Source: Luzula sylvatica (lineage: Eukaryota; Streptophyta; Magnoliopsida; Poales; Juncaceae). From it: 64,000 bases of DNA. A program made the position numbers and the translations under genes. The notes beneath the pieces are model-generated. The model was not told the DNA's origin. It was given only the letters and a program-made list of their open reading frames with translations, and did not search any database. The stretch lies in the NCBI GenBank assembly GCA_946800325.1, contig OX326961.1, forward strand, positions 1,466,655 through 1,530,654, in the 5' to 3' direction. Positions 1 through 10,723 of this stretch are shown here, one piece after another. How positions within the stretch are numbered: position 1 is the first letter of the stretch; every line of letters starts with the position of its first letter.

Positions 1-1017
1 CGCCACGACTTCGAGGGTACGATGCGAATAGAAGGACAGATTCATACCAGTGCCAAATTGATGGCACACGAAGGGTTGATCGCCGCCTTCTATTTCCTTC
101 GGTGTCACGTTGGTGACTAGCCCGTACGTCCCATACCGCACGTCTCCCACCGTTTCGACACGCCTCGGGTTGTCTTCGTGCGTTCCATGCCCGCATGATT
201 CCACAGCCCGTTACTCGATTACTTCTTCGGTTTGATCACAACGAAGAGCCACATGTGTCGCTCCTCTACCCGTATCCACCGTGAGTCGTAGCACCTCGGT
301 CGCGGATGCATCTGCCTAGACGATGCACCGGCGAACTTGCATGATTGCGTTTCGATTCTCTAGACGGAGAAAACTCTTTTCTCCTTCTCTCTCAATCTCT
401 TCGCACTCTTTCATCAAGTGATTAGAGTCTCTTAATTTCTGGATTAATTCTAAATTAACTCCATTAATTTTCTGGTTGAACTAATCTAATTATTCAACTG
501 GTTGGACTGATGAGAGAGAGAGAAACATCCTATATATACTCCATAGGATAAGGATGGGCCAAAAGGTATGTATATCTTCTATACACCTTTTCAAACAGAA
601 AACTGCATACACCCTTTCAGTAATCTGTCAGAACGAAAATATTAAATCGTTCCAACCGACTTTGAACATTTACGAAAGTTGTAGATAATCTAATTATCTT
701 TCCAACCCAATTTGGCCCAGCCCAATTGGAGTTCGGACCCGAAAGTTACGGCCGTTTTACTGACTGTATGTCAAACTGTCGCACCCTTTCGGCATTTCAT
801 TAGAACGATACTGATACTTCGCTCAAATGAAATATATTACAACATCAAAGTTCTAGATAATCTCATTATCTAACTAACCCAATTTGAACCATTCAAATCG
901 GAGTTTCCTACTGAAAGTTATACCAGTTTTACTAATCTGTTTCGTATGCCCACGAACGCGTACGTTCGTTTGTCCTACGTACCATTTTAGCGATGATCCA
1001 AAACTGTATTTCCTTCA
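1..1017 (-). mobile_element. Partial LTR of a Ty1/copia element (LTR copy 1)
   Basis: Read on the minus strand, this stretch starts with TGAAGGAAATACAG at 1017 and runs off the left edge of the window. It shares its whole layout with the LTRs at 3230-4237 and 10724-11699, including the paired TTCAGTAGGAAA and AGATTATCTA motifs, the TATATATAGGATG core, and the GCACCGATGCATCG-like and CGTACGGGCTAGTCACC blocks. About 80 bp of the 3' end are missing because the window starts there. It is clearly more diverged than the other two copies. No polypurine tract sits next to its 5' end, so it may be a separate insertion and not the terminal LTR of the neighbouring copia remnant. The antisense ORFs in it are not genes. 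Confidence 0.85.
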
Positions 1018-1466
1018 AGAATACAAAGTTAGATCTGGAGAATTTGAGAGAGGGTTTTGAGCAGAGAATTTGAGAGAAATAATCGTGACGTCGACTAGAA
1101 CGACGTTGACGGTTCCGATCAGTCGAAATCAAGGTGGACACGAGTAGAGGGATTGCACGAGCACTTCTTGGAGAAGGTTCACGGATTTGGAGAAGAAGGC
1201 GTCACGTACTAACTTGTACGAGGTAAAATTCTGAACAACTCTTCCTTTTTAATGGTTTTTCGAGCGTGATCCCGGTAGAATTAGGTTATACATGCGTAAA
1301 TAATTCCGCTGCACACCTTGATAAACGTGTGTGTAACCCTACAGTAAATGCAAATGAAAAATTTAAAAATCTCGAAATTGCATTAATATAAGGTAAGTTT
1401 GGGGTGATACAACGTTTACTAATCTATTAGACTAATCTCGTCCTACGAAACTATCGTTTTAGATAA
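1018..1466 (-). other. 3' non-coding flank of copia remnant
   Basis: This lies between the RNase H stop codon and LTR copy 1 on the minus strand. It holds no open frame of note. A short GCAGCGGAATTA motif, seen near many plant copia termini, lies near 1310. It may be part of the host copia's own LTR or 3' UTR, but no clear LTR border or polypurine tract can be seen. Confidence 0.4.
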
Positions 1467-2049
1467 CTAACTACTCTCTTCCTCCTCTAGGTATCTCAAA
1501 CCTATAGCTTTCGCATGGTAATCGTGCTTAGCTTGCGAGAGTGGCTTAGTAAACGGGTCCGCAACATTCTTGTCAGTATCAATCTTTTCTATGATCACAT
1601 CCTTTCGTTTTAAAATCTCACGGATCAAGTGAAATTTTCTGAGTATGTGTTTGGAGCGATGATGTGCCCTCGGTTCCTTGGACTGTGCTATCGCTCCCGT
1701 ATTGTCGCAATACACAATCACAGGTTCCGAGATACTCGGGGACTACTCCAAGTTCCGACACAAATTTCTTGATCCATATCGCCTCCTTTGCTGCTTCCGA
1801 AGCCGCAATATACTCCGATTCAATTGTAGAGTCTGTTATTGTGGGTTGTTTAGAACTTTTCCATACTACCGCTCCACCATTTAGACAAAACACGTATCCA
1901 CTTTGTGATCGAAAGTCGTCAACACATGTTTGGAAACTGGCGTCGGTATATCCATTAATAACCAACCCTGATGTCTTTCCACCATAAATTAGAAATTGAT
2001 CCTTAGTTCTTCGTAAGTAATTAAGGATGTTCTTAACCGCGATCCAATG
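1467..2049 (-). pseudogene. Ty1/copia RT-RNase H C-terminal fragment
   Basis: On the minus strand the sequence encodes the end of copia reverse transcriptase, then RNase H. Visible motifs are AVKNILNYLRRTKDQF at the RT/RNase H junction, the RNase H start YTDASF, SGYVFCLNGGAVVWKSSKQ, STIESEYIAASEAAKEAIWI, and the closing block DNTGAIAQSKEPRAHHRSKH then DPFTKPL. The frame breaks near 1720 (two overlapping frames, 1618-1965 and 1467-1721), so this is not functional. Its upstream edge at 2045-2049 is the pentamer CAATG (CATTG on the minus strand), where a nested LTR inserted. The matching other half of the same reverse transcriptase lies on the opposite strand at 2451-3229. Confidence 0.88.
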
Positions 2050-2450
2050 TGTTGGGAATTCGCCCGACCCCGGGCCCGCGCAGCGGATATGAAGGCCCGG
2101 TCCGGTTCCCTAAATCCAAGATCACGCCATGACTTCGAGAGTACGATGCAAAGTAGGATAGACGATTACCAGCGTGAAATTGATCACGCACGACGGGTTG
2201 ATCGCTCGCATCCTTCTCTTCCTTCGGCGTCACGTTGGTGACTAGTCCATACGTCCCATATCACACGTCTCCCACCGTCTTGACAGGCCTCGGGTTGTCT
2301 TCGTGCGTTCCATGCCCGCATGCTTCCACAGCCCGTTACTCGATTCGCTCGTTTCCGTCTCCGGCAGATTTCGTTCCTCCGAATCGATCACAACCGAAAG
2401 AACCCCAGATGTTGCTCCTCTACGTGTATCCACCTTGACTCGTAAGACGT
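2050..2450 (-). mobile_element. Truncated 3' part of a copia LTR (LTR copy 2)
   Basis: The reverse complement of the last ~400 bp of LTR copy 3 (compare 3836-4237). It ends on the minus strand with GAATTCCCAACA at 2050 and is followed by the pentamer CATTG. Similarity stops at about 2450, where integrase coding sequence on the other strand begins. It is the outer end of the nested element's 3' LTR. ORFs on both strands here are shadows. Confidence 0.85.
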
Positions 2451-3229
2451 GTATATTGAGAGACATCCGGGGTAAAACTTCCCTTCCAAAATCGTTTTGG
2501 AGATTTGCCCTAGAGACCGCGGCTTACTTATTAAACCACATACCTTCTAAATCGGTTGAAAAGACGCCTTATGAGATTTGGTCCGAAAAATCTCCGGTGT
2601 TGTCTTTTATTCGGATATGGGGATGTCAAGTTTACGTCCGAAAATTAATGTCGGACAAACTAGATCCTAAATCTGAAAAATGTATATTTGTTGGATATCC
2701 CAAAGAGACTCGAGGTTATTATTTTTATAATCCTGACGAAAATAAGATTTTTGTCGCTCGTAGAGGTACCTTCTTGGAGGAGGAATTTATATCTCAAAGA
2801 GTTATAGGAAATAAAATAGACCTCGATGAAGTTGGAGATCCAGAAATTAACACAGAACCGATGAACATTGATCTGATTCCGTCAAATGTTGAGGATCCGG
2901 AGTCAAGTGCACAAACGCAATTCGTAGATCGGGTAGGATTCGTCAAGAGCCTATACAATATGGTTTTATCGTGGCAAATGACGATGAAGTCGAATTCATA
3001 GATGATGAACCGACATCTTATCTCGAGGCTATGGAAAGCGAGGATTCCAAAAGGTGGCAAACTGCCATGAAATCCGAGATTCAATCCATGTACGATAATC
3101 AAGTTTGGAACTTGATTGATCCACCTCCCGGGGTCAAACCAGTAGGATGTAAGTGGGTCTTCAAGAAGAAGACCGACATGCATTGAGCGTCGTTTCGTGT
3201 TACCAATCTAATCCAGGAGATATGCATTG
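2451..3229 (+). pseudogene. Ty1/copia integrase C-terminus to reverse transcriptase N-terminus
   Basis: The plus strand reads through the end of copia integrase (LPKSFWRFALETAAYLLN, KTPYEIWSEKSP, IRIWGCQVYVRK, KCIFVGYPKETRGYYFYNP). It continues through the linker to the start of reverse transcriptase (SYLEAMESEDSKRWQTAMKS, NQVWNLIDPPPGVKPVGCKW, VFKKKTD). A frame shift separates the linker (about 2990) from the RT part. After about 3183 the central RT domain, including the YVDD box, is missing. The sequence jumps to SCYQSNPGDMH, which normally lies near the RT/RNase H junction, and ends at CATTG (3225-3229), where LTR copy 3 begins. This is the other half of the copia element at 1467-2049. Confidence 0.88.
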
Positions 3230-4237
3230 TGAAGGAAATACAGTTTCAGGATCAACCGTAAAAGTGTACACAAGGATAAACGAATGTAAACGTACATTCG
3301 TGGTCATATCTTTCAGTAGGAAAATCCAATTTGAATGGTTCAAATTGGGTTAGATAGATAATAAGATTATCTACAACCTTCATGTAGAAATATATTTCAT
3401 ATGAACGAAGTATCAGTGTCGTTTCTATGAAATACCGAAAGGGTGTAAAATTGGGTCGTGTAGATAATAAGATTATCTACAACTTTCGTGTTGGTTGACT
3501 TTCTGTCAGAGGAATTTACCAATTTCGTATGGACAGAATACTGGACAGATTCATGCAACTTTCTGTGTGAAAGAGTGTATATTGGATATACATGTCTTTT
3601 GGCCAATCCTAATCCTATGTGATATAAATAGGATGTTTCTCTCTCTCTCTCTGGTCAAGTTAGATGTGAATTCATTCAGAATATTCAGAATATTCCAGAA
3701 ATATTGAGAGACATCTTTCTATTGAGTGAAAGGGTGTAAAGAGAGAGAACCGAGAAAAATAGTTTTTTCGGAGAAGAGAATCAATCGATCGAGCAAGTTC
3801 GCCGATGCTTCGTCTAGGCAGTTGCACCCGCGACCGACGTCTTACGAGTCAAGGTGGATACACGTAGAGGAGCAACATCTGGGGCTCTTTCGGTTGTGAT
3901 CGATTCGGAGGAACGAAATCTGCCGGAGACGGAAACGAGCGAATCGAGTAACGGGCTGTGGAAGCATGCGGGCATGGAACGCACGAAAACAACCCGAGGC
4001 GTGTCAAGACGGTGGGAGACGTGCGGTATGGGACGTACGGGCTAGTCACCAACGTGACACCGAAGGAAGAGAAGGATGCGAGCGATCAACCCGTCGTGCG
4101 TGATCAATTTCACGCTGGTAATCGTCTATCCTACTTTGCATCGTACTCTCGAAGTCATGGCGTGATCTTCGATTTAGGGAACCGGACCGGGCCTTCATAT
4201 CCGCTGCGCGGGCCCGGGGTCGGGCGAATTCTCAACA
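3230..4237 (+). mobile_element. 5' LTR of nested Ty1/copia element (LTR copy 3)
   Basis: A 1008-bp LTR starting TGAAGGAAATACAG and ending GAATTCTCAACA, preceded by the 5-bp target sequence CATTG (3225-3229) and followed by a primer binding site. A promoter-like TATAAATAGG lies near 3619. The U3 part carries two direct copies of a segment containing the palindrome-like AGATAATAAGATTATCT (near 3355 and 3462). ORFs on both strands within it are coincidental. Confidence 0.9.
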
Positions 4238-4238
4238 G

Positions 4239-4250
4239 TGGTATCAGAGC
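4239..4250 (+). other. Copia primer binding site (initiator tRNA-Met)
   Basis: TGGTATCAGAGC lies one base after the LTR end. This is the standard plant Ty1/copia minus-strand primer site, complementary to the 3' end of initiator tRNA-Met. It fixes the LTR border and the orientation of the nested element. Confidence 0.92.
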
Positions 4251-4450
4251 GATCGCCATCGATTCGAGAAAAATTCACACGGAGAGAGAAGCTTTCCATT
4301 TTCTTCACGAGAGAGAAAACAATTTCTATAATTGGATTAACGGAGAAAAAACAGATAAACATTAAACTGAATCTCATCACAATGATTTTCGACGAGATCG
4401 ACGGCTCAGATAGTGCATGGATGGCATCTTGTCCCATGGACATCGGATAT
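4251..4450 (+). mobile_element. Leader and start of copia internal region (truncated)
   Basis: Purine-rich leader after the primer binding site, followed near 4383 by a short open frame (starting MIFDEIDGSDSAWMASC). No gag or protease domain follows, and the sequence fades into AT-rich DNA. The rest of the nested element's interior is absent. Confidence 0.5.
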
Positions 4451-6879
4451 GCTCAGAACCCTTTATTGCGTGAGAGTCGTCATAAAATTCAAAATAAAGA
4501 AACTCTTTATTTGAAAATTCTGTTTTCAAACTACATTGTTTTTATTTATTTTCTTTCTATCTAAATATCAATTTCTTTTCAAAATAAAAATGGAACCCTA
4601 ATTTATATTGGATTTCTAAGTTATATTGGTTATCCAATACTATTGGATGTTTAAAATAAGAGAGCTTGTATGATACATCTTTTTTACAAAAGAATAATTT
4701 GGGTCTAATGTTATTGCTAAAGAATCTCATATTTCCTAGACGAATGACCATCGAGGAATCAACGCCAGAGATCGACAAATAGTACATCGTTCCTTTTCTT
4801 TGATAAAATTTGTCGATCGTTTTCCTTCAATGAAAGAGATCGACAAATCACCGACAAAAATACTAAAACGTTGAATCACGAAAATCTTGGGTTACTCTTC
4901 TTTATTTCTTTAAATTCCTCTTTACGTACCTTCATCGTGGCCATGTACTGTTGCATAACTTGCATTAAAATGACATATACCTTTATTAAACAGTATTTTA
5001 GCATCCAAAATGTTATATTATTTCATGCAAAAGATAATAGGTTTACATAAAAAATGATATATTTGAACTTGAAACAGTATATTGCTATTAAGAATACATG
5101 AAAATTGCTCATGAGAACTACTAAATTGGTGTATTGACCACAAAAATAGTACATTGAAGTGACCACAAAAAAACATATATTAGCATGAAAATTATATATC
5201 AGCTAAAATCAATATATTGACACGAAAAGACAATATGTTGACATAAAAAATAGTATATTGACACTATCAATGATATAAAATAGTTCATTGATGATATACC
5301 AATACCAATTTTTTTTATATATTAACATCATAAATGATATAATAATACCAAACCTACGTGGACACCAAAATGATATATTCTTTTGAGGCTGTGTGTTTTC
5401 ATTTTTGCAGATTTATCATAATTCGTGATAATAATTAGTACTATAACAATATTGATTTTTATTATCATTAGTAATGTTAATACATGTAACAATAATTAAT
5501 TTATTCATTAATTTTTATTATCATTAATTTAATAAATGATAATAAATTATTTTTATTGAATTTATTTAGATAACGGTAATTAATTTATTCAGTGATAAAA
5601 ATTTATTTACGTAAAATAATATTCAGATATCCACTATTGAATTTATATGTTATATAAAATATCATTTTAAAATTTTCAATTACAAAATTCCAAAAAAAAT
5701 TCTACTCTACTAATTCCTTTTACCAAACATCCCCTTAAATGGTGAAAATATCCTATAAAAATCATTTCATGGACATTGTTATTTAAATGGAAAGATTTAT
5801 ATATGTTTTACTAAGTTGACATTTATAAACTCACATTAATGTGCATGTGTATTTTAATGTCCAAACTCCAAATAAATGCATACATTTTAAAAAATTATAT
5901 CCAACAACGAGTGAATGTATTTTAACATACATGTCATGACTCGTATTGGGTCCAAAGCCCACGTACATATGAAATACATACAAATTCACTTTTCGATAAT
6001 GAATTAGTAAAATAATTCGGGACACGATACCTTTTGTAAAATCTCAGGAAAAAGCTCAAAAAAAAAAAAAAATCAGTGATAAAAGATCATACTAAAAACA
6101 CCACGGAAACGAGAAATAAAATTATCTATTCAGAAAATCCACTTCAGAAACAAACAATTTTGCACAACAAAAAAAAACTTAACTGATCTACCAAGTCGAA
6201 AACTCTCAAAACAAATATTACCAGAATCCAAAGGATTCGTCTGAAAATTATCTCCCACATTCGTTTGCTCGCAATTAACAATGTCAGTCTAGTTCTCCAT
6301 TTGCTCTATAAACATAAACCCATTTTCAACAATTACCGGGGCCTCTTTGCAAAAAACACTCTTAATTTCTCCAAACCCTAGAATAAAAATCATTATTGCT
6401 ATTACTATTTTCTCTCCCTACAATTCTCTCGTCCTTTGAAAATACAAAATATTATTATTATTCAAAACCTTCAAAGCATGCATTCACAAAATCCCCATTG
6501 ATTCGAACATCTTGGAACTACAGGAAATTATAGTCCAATTAGGATCGAATTGCACTAAAGCCGTGCACGGTTTTCGAGGCACTGTGACCCGTTAAGACCA
6601 AGGAGACCCAAGAGTATTATTGTTGAATATTTGTTTATTTGCATTAGTGATTATTTTTATTTCTGTAATGACAATTAAAAAATGTTAAGATGAACAAAAT
6701 TAAAGAATTATTTGTTTATAAATTTATAATACATGCCATAGTTTTTGAGGTTTTTGTGAAAATTGAGTAATTTTTTATACGAAGAAATATGAATTCATAA
6801 CTCAGAAATTGCGCGTGCTTCAAAAAAATAAAAGAGGCAAATACTAGTTTGTGTAAGATACAATATCACTGAAGATTAT
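4451..6879. other. AT-rich intergenic DNA
   Basis: I see no gene. Around 5090-5360 a loose, degenerate repetition of ATATATTGACA/AAATGATATA-like words occurs. At 5700-5737 the sequence CTCTACTAATTCC followed by ACCAAACATCCCC resembles the right terminus of the PIF-like element ending at 9692, and a weak partner (GGCTGTGTGTTT) lies near 5385, so a decayed ~350-bp MITE is possible. A short A-run lies at 6059-6073. Confidence 0.4.
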
Positions 6880-6887
6880 GCTACTTA

Positions 6888-8061
6888 CAGGGCCGGCCCA
6901 CCATGTTGGCCCAAGATGCATTTGTCAAAGGTCACTATTTTCAAAAGGCCACAATTTTTTTTAATAAGCCCCTTTTTTAGCCCAAACGAAATCATTTCTG
7001 GAAAGAGAAAAAGAAAAAGAGAAAGAAAAGAAGAGAGGAAGAGGACAACTCACCTGGAGGACCACCGTGCGTGAGTAGGACCCACCAAGCAGACACCTGG
7101 GCGACGGGCGCAGCTCCGCTCTCCACCCCAGCAGGCGACGTTGCGGCAAGAGGCTCCAGGCGACAGCACAGCAGTGCCAGTGGATTTCTCCAGGCGACGG
7201 TCTCCATTGTGCAGCAGCAGTGGAAACCCTAAACACTAATTCTAGGATGTGTCATGTGTGTGGATTTCTCGACTCTGGCACGGAGAAGCGGCAGTGAAGA
7301 ACCTCAATTCAACTATAATTGTACTAATCCTCTCCGATTCAACTCCAATTGGATTCTAATTACTTAGTTTCTCGGGTAATCCTTCTCCATTCCTAATGTT
7401 TGCTTAGTGACATTCCTCTCTGATTTATCTTTATGCTTTGTATGTATTGTGTTGAGAATTCATATAGTTTAGTATCTTAATTATTTTGTATGCATTACTG
7501 AATACAGAAACGGGCAAAGGCACAAAACCATTTTTCAGAGAAGAGGTTCAGATTTTAATTCTCTTGAAGAAACAGAATTAGGGACAATTTCATTAATTAT
7601 ACTATTTTTTGAAGGTGGAGAATAAAACCTCAAGGAGCAAACCAGCTTTTATTAGACAAATTGAGACCTCCATTTTGGTTTTCAGCACATCTTCATTGTA
7701 AATTTCCAACAATTTTTAAACATGGAGAAAACGACCCAACCAGTAAATTCCTTGCTCTCGATAAATGCCTCCCTAATCGCCACTTTTTACAAGTATACCC
7801 TTCTCCCCGAAAAAATGATCCTTAATTATTTATCATTATTTTTTACGTTTTTTTAAATTTGTAGGTGATAGATATCGAGTCCGGACCAGGGCCTTATGAA
7901 ATTAGTTATGAAGAAGAGTGGTTAGTGTAACAAATTAGGCACGTAATATTTTGTAGATTGTATTAGTTCTAATTGATGTTTTTTCTTGTTAGCATAAGAT
8001 TGTTTTTAGTTAATCTCGTTATGTCTTGTCAAAGGCCACTAAAATTACCGGGCCGGCCCTG
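6888..8061. mobile_element. Non-autonomous hAT transposon
   Basis: A 1174-bp element with 12-bp terminal inverted repeats: CAGGGCCGGCCC at 6888 and its complement ending CCGGCCCTG at 8061. It is flanked by a perfect 8-bp target duplication GCTACTTA at 6880-6887 and 8062-8069. CAG...CTG ends and an 8-bp duplication are the hallmark of hAT elements. Subterminal copies of TTGTCAAAGG occur near both ends. No transposase frame is visible; the short minus-strand frames at 6961-7236 are not recognisable. The GC-rich part at 7030-7220 contrasts with the rest and could be a captured fragment. Confidence 0.92.
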
Positions 8062-8240
8062 GCTACTTATTTAAAAATAAAACAATTTCATGTATTCTTC
8101 CAAAATATCTCGAATACTTTTTGTTCAAGCAGAAAAACAGATAAGTCAAAGTCAAAGACCGTATCGTCGAGACTCGAGAAAGAGTACGAGCTGCATACCT
8201 CTAGAATAAAACAATAATTTCACATTTCATAATTCATATA

Positions 8241-8473
8241 GGGGCTGTTTGGCTGTTGGAATTATGGACTGGAATTGGAAAATTAGATCCGGCAAAACCA
8301 ATATTCTTTGTTTGGCAGACATCTCACGGTGGAATTAAGATTTGCCGGTAAAAATACTATCCTTTTATTCCCGCAAATTTCAATTCCAGAAAATCTTGGA
8401 GCCCCAATTGCCGGCAAAATATCAGCCCCTCAAAACTAGTGCGTTTTTATGCTCTTTCTCTTATTGCTCATGT

Positions 8474-8513
<40 letters not shown>

Positions 8514-9692
8514 GTTCATGGGTCGGCTCCTCACTTCCTCTATTGATATGCGATTCAAGTAAAGTTTTCTCTTTCGTCTCTTCCTTATCTTGATCGAGAT
8601 CTACCATGGTAGACCTGGAAGAAGTTGTTGGGTCCGTGAGTATATTGGACAAGAGTTGTTGAATATCTTACTTTTTGTGGCTAATCGGGGCTTAACGAGA
8701 AAGATAACAGAGAAATTCTCCATGCTTACTTTGTTACTGAATTTCTCATTTCTTACTTGTGGCTAATTGATTGCACAACTAAAGATTGAGTTTATATATG
8801 AAAGCTAATTAATGGCTAATTGATGCTTAATTGAGTTGATAATTGAGGGAAGACTTCAACTCTCCTATCTCAAGCTAATCATGGGCAAGTTTCTCAGCAA
8901 AGCCAAGTTTTTTTTACGAGATCTTCAAAAAATAGAAATTATCTCTGTCCACTTCAAAGAATTATCTCTGCAGCCAATTTTCTCAATTTCTTGTCCTACT
9001 CTGATGGGGAATAAAGAATTTATATTTGTTTTTAGGTATAGATGAATTAAAAATTCTAAATCTAAATGGAGTTTATGGTGGATTGTGACAATTTGGAACT
9101 TTGGAAGGAGCCAAACCACCAAATATCCCAAGTCACATTTCAATTGAATCCTAGAAGTGGAGATTAATCACTGATCCAACTCAGATCAACGCAACTACTC
9201 TAATTTTTATGTTTTTGCTATGTTTCTGGCACTCACAAGAATTAACGTAATTAATTCATGTAAAATATGTATGTTTTATTTTCAAGTTCGCAATTTGTTG
9301 TTTTGTTTTGCTATCATGTTTATGGAAAATCTGCGATTAATCTTTTAAATTTGCATATAAATCAAGATGTTTTCTATTTGCTATTATTTTTGTTATATTT
9401 CAATTAAGTGTGTTAAAACAATCTTGATTAGGTGTAATTATTTTTTATGATGTGTGGTTTTTCTATACAATTCTATATGATAATATTATTCTTTTCACAA
9501 ACAAATATAATCATGTTTAAATTTGAAACAAAATTCCAGAATTTTTGAAACAACCAAACAAAAAATTATATTTTCCGGCATATTATAATTTGGACATCCA
9601 AACAAACTATGGAATTACTAATTCCAGAACTTTTTACTCCTCCACCTTATAATTCGATTCCACTCTACTAATTCCACTTGCCAAACAGCCCC
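8241..9692. mobile_element. PIF/Harbinger-like non-autonomous element
   Basis: A 1452-bp stretch bounded by a 13-bp inverted repeat: GGGGCTGTTTGGC at 8241 and GCCAAACAGCCCC ending at 9692. Weaker pairing (GGAATTA...GGAAT) continues inward for ~30 bp. Both ends are flanked by TATA, so the target site is TA or a variant of the 3-bp site usual for this group. A (CT)n run lies at 8474-8509. I see no transposase. Superfamily assignment rests on the GGGGCTGTTTGG type of terminus only. Confidence 0.7.
8474..8509. repeat. (CT)n microsatellite
   Basis: An uninterrupted CT dinucleotide run of about 18 units inside the PIF-like element. The overlapping open frames on both strands reflect only this repeat. 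Confidence 0.95.
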
Positions 9693-10436
9693 TATAAGAA
9701 CTTATGAAATCCCATTTCACTGAAATTAATATACATCAAACTTTCCTAACCCAAAATTTCACAATTCCAATAAAAAAAATTAAAATTAAACCTGTTAAAG
9801 AGAGCTAAAATTAATCCTCGTGAGACCCGACCTTGTGCTTCTTCGACTTATACGCCACTTCAGTAAATTCTTTTTCAATTATTAGGTGCCAATAAGGCAT
9901 TTCATCAAACATCCTTGGAGCATTACTATTTGTTCTTCCTATGCATTTTCACAAAACTCTAAATTAATAATACCAAATCATACCAGATTCGATCAAAGAA
10001 ATGTATAATTACTTATGTCAATTAGAAAAAAAATGCAAGTATAAGCGAGCCATGAACAAAATCACCACCTGTTTCCCAAATTTTGAAAATCCAAATACGC
10101 ATTTTAGGCCAAATCACCTCAAATTTCTTGTTCATGCAAATATACCCTATTTCAACCAAACGGGAAACAGCATGCTAAGAGTTGAATTGTGCATTTCATC
10201 AAACATATCATGGGCTTCCTTCTTCCTCGCGTTTGGTATCTTCTTCTTCTTCTTCTTCTTCTTCTTCTTCACGAGGGTCCATTGCTCCTTCTCTTTCACT
10301 TCTTCGGAATCGACCATGGCACCACCTTCTCAACCGCCGCCGTCGACATCTCTTCCATACTACCTTGACCGAGATTATCGGAGACGAAGAACGGAGGATT
10401 GAAAGATGGGAGATCGAGTCAGCTCAGTTTTTCTCT
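9693..10436. other. Intergenic stretch, with a (TTC)n run
   Basis: Mostly featureless AT-rich DNA. A (TTC)n run occurs at 10240-10270. Just after it, ATG at 10316 opens a 28-codon frame (MAPPSQPPPSTSLPYYLDRD) in a locally GC-rich context. This could be a remnant first exon that the downstream hAT MITE separated from the CT-rich, ATG-containing sequence near 11740-11860, but I do not recognise it. Confidence 0.35.
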
Positions 10437-10582
10437 GGTACCATCAGGGGCGGATCTGGGGGGGGGGGAGCGGGAGGCCCGGCCCCCTATGAAATCATGA
10501 ACTGATGTGTTAACGAAAAAATAAGATGATTTTGTTCGTTTGAAAAATGATAAATATGATAAATTTGTAAGTATTTCACAAA

Positions 10583-10648
10583 TATTAGTGTAGTCTAATG
10601 GTAAAGTTGTTGTTTGGGAGATAGGAGGTCTTGAGTTCAAGACACACA
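10583..10648 (+). repeat. tRNA-like (pol III box A/B) segment in MITE
   Basis: TAGTCTAATGGTAA resembles a box A, and GAGTTCAAGAC about 35 bp later resembles a box B. The spacing fits a tRNA-derived SINE head. It lies inside the hAT MITE. There is no complete cloverleaf, so it is not a tRNA gene. Confidence 0.4.
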
Positions 10649-10723
10649 AACCACGTATTTTTACTTTTTTTTTATTTCGCCCCCCCCCCCCCCCCCCCCC
10701 TATAAAATCCGGCCCCCCCTATA

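Noticed and set aside
1664..1987. Plus-strand ORF opposite the copia RNase H
   Set aside because: Antisense shadow; the minus strand carries clear RNase H motifs.
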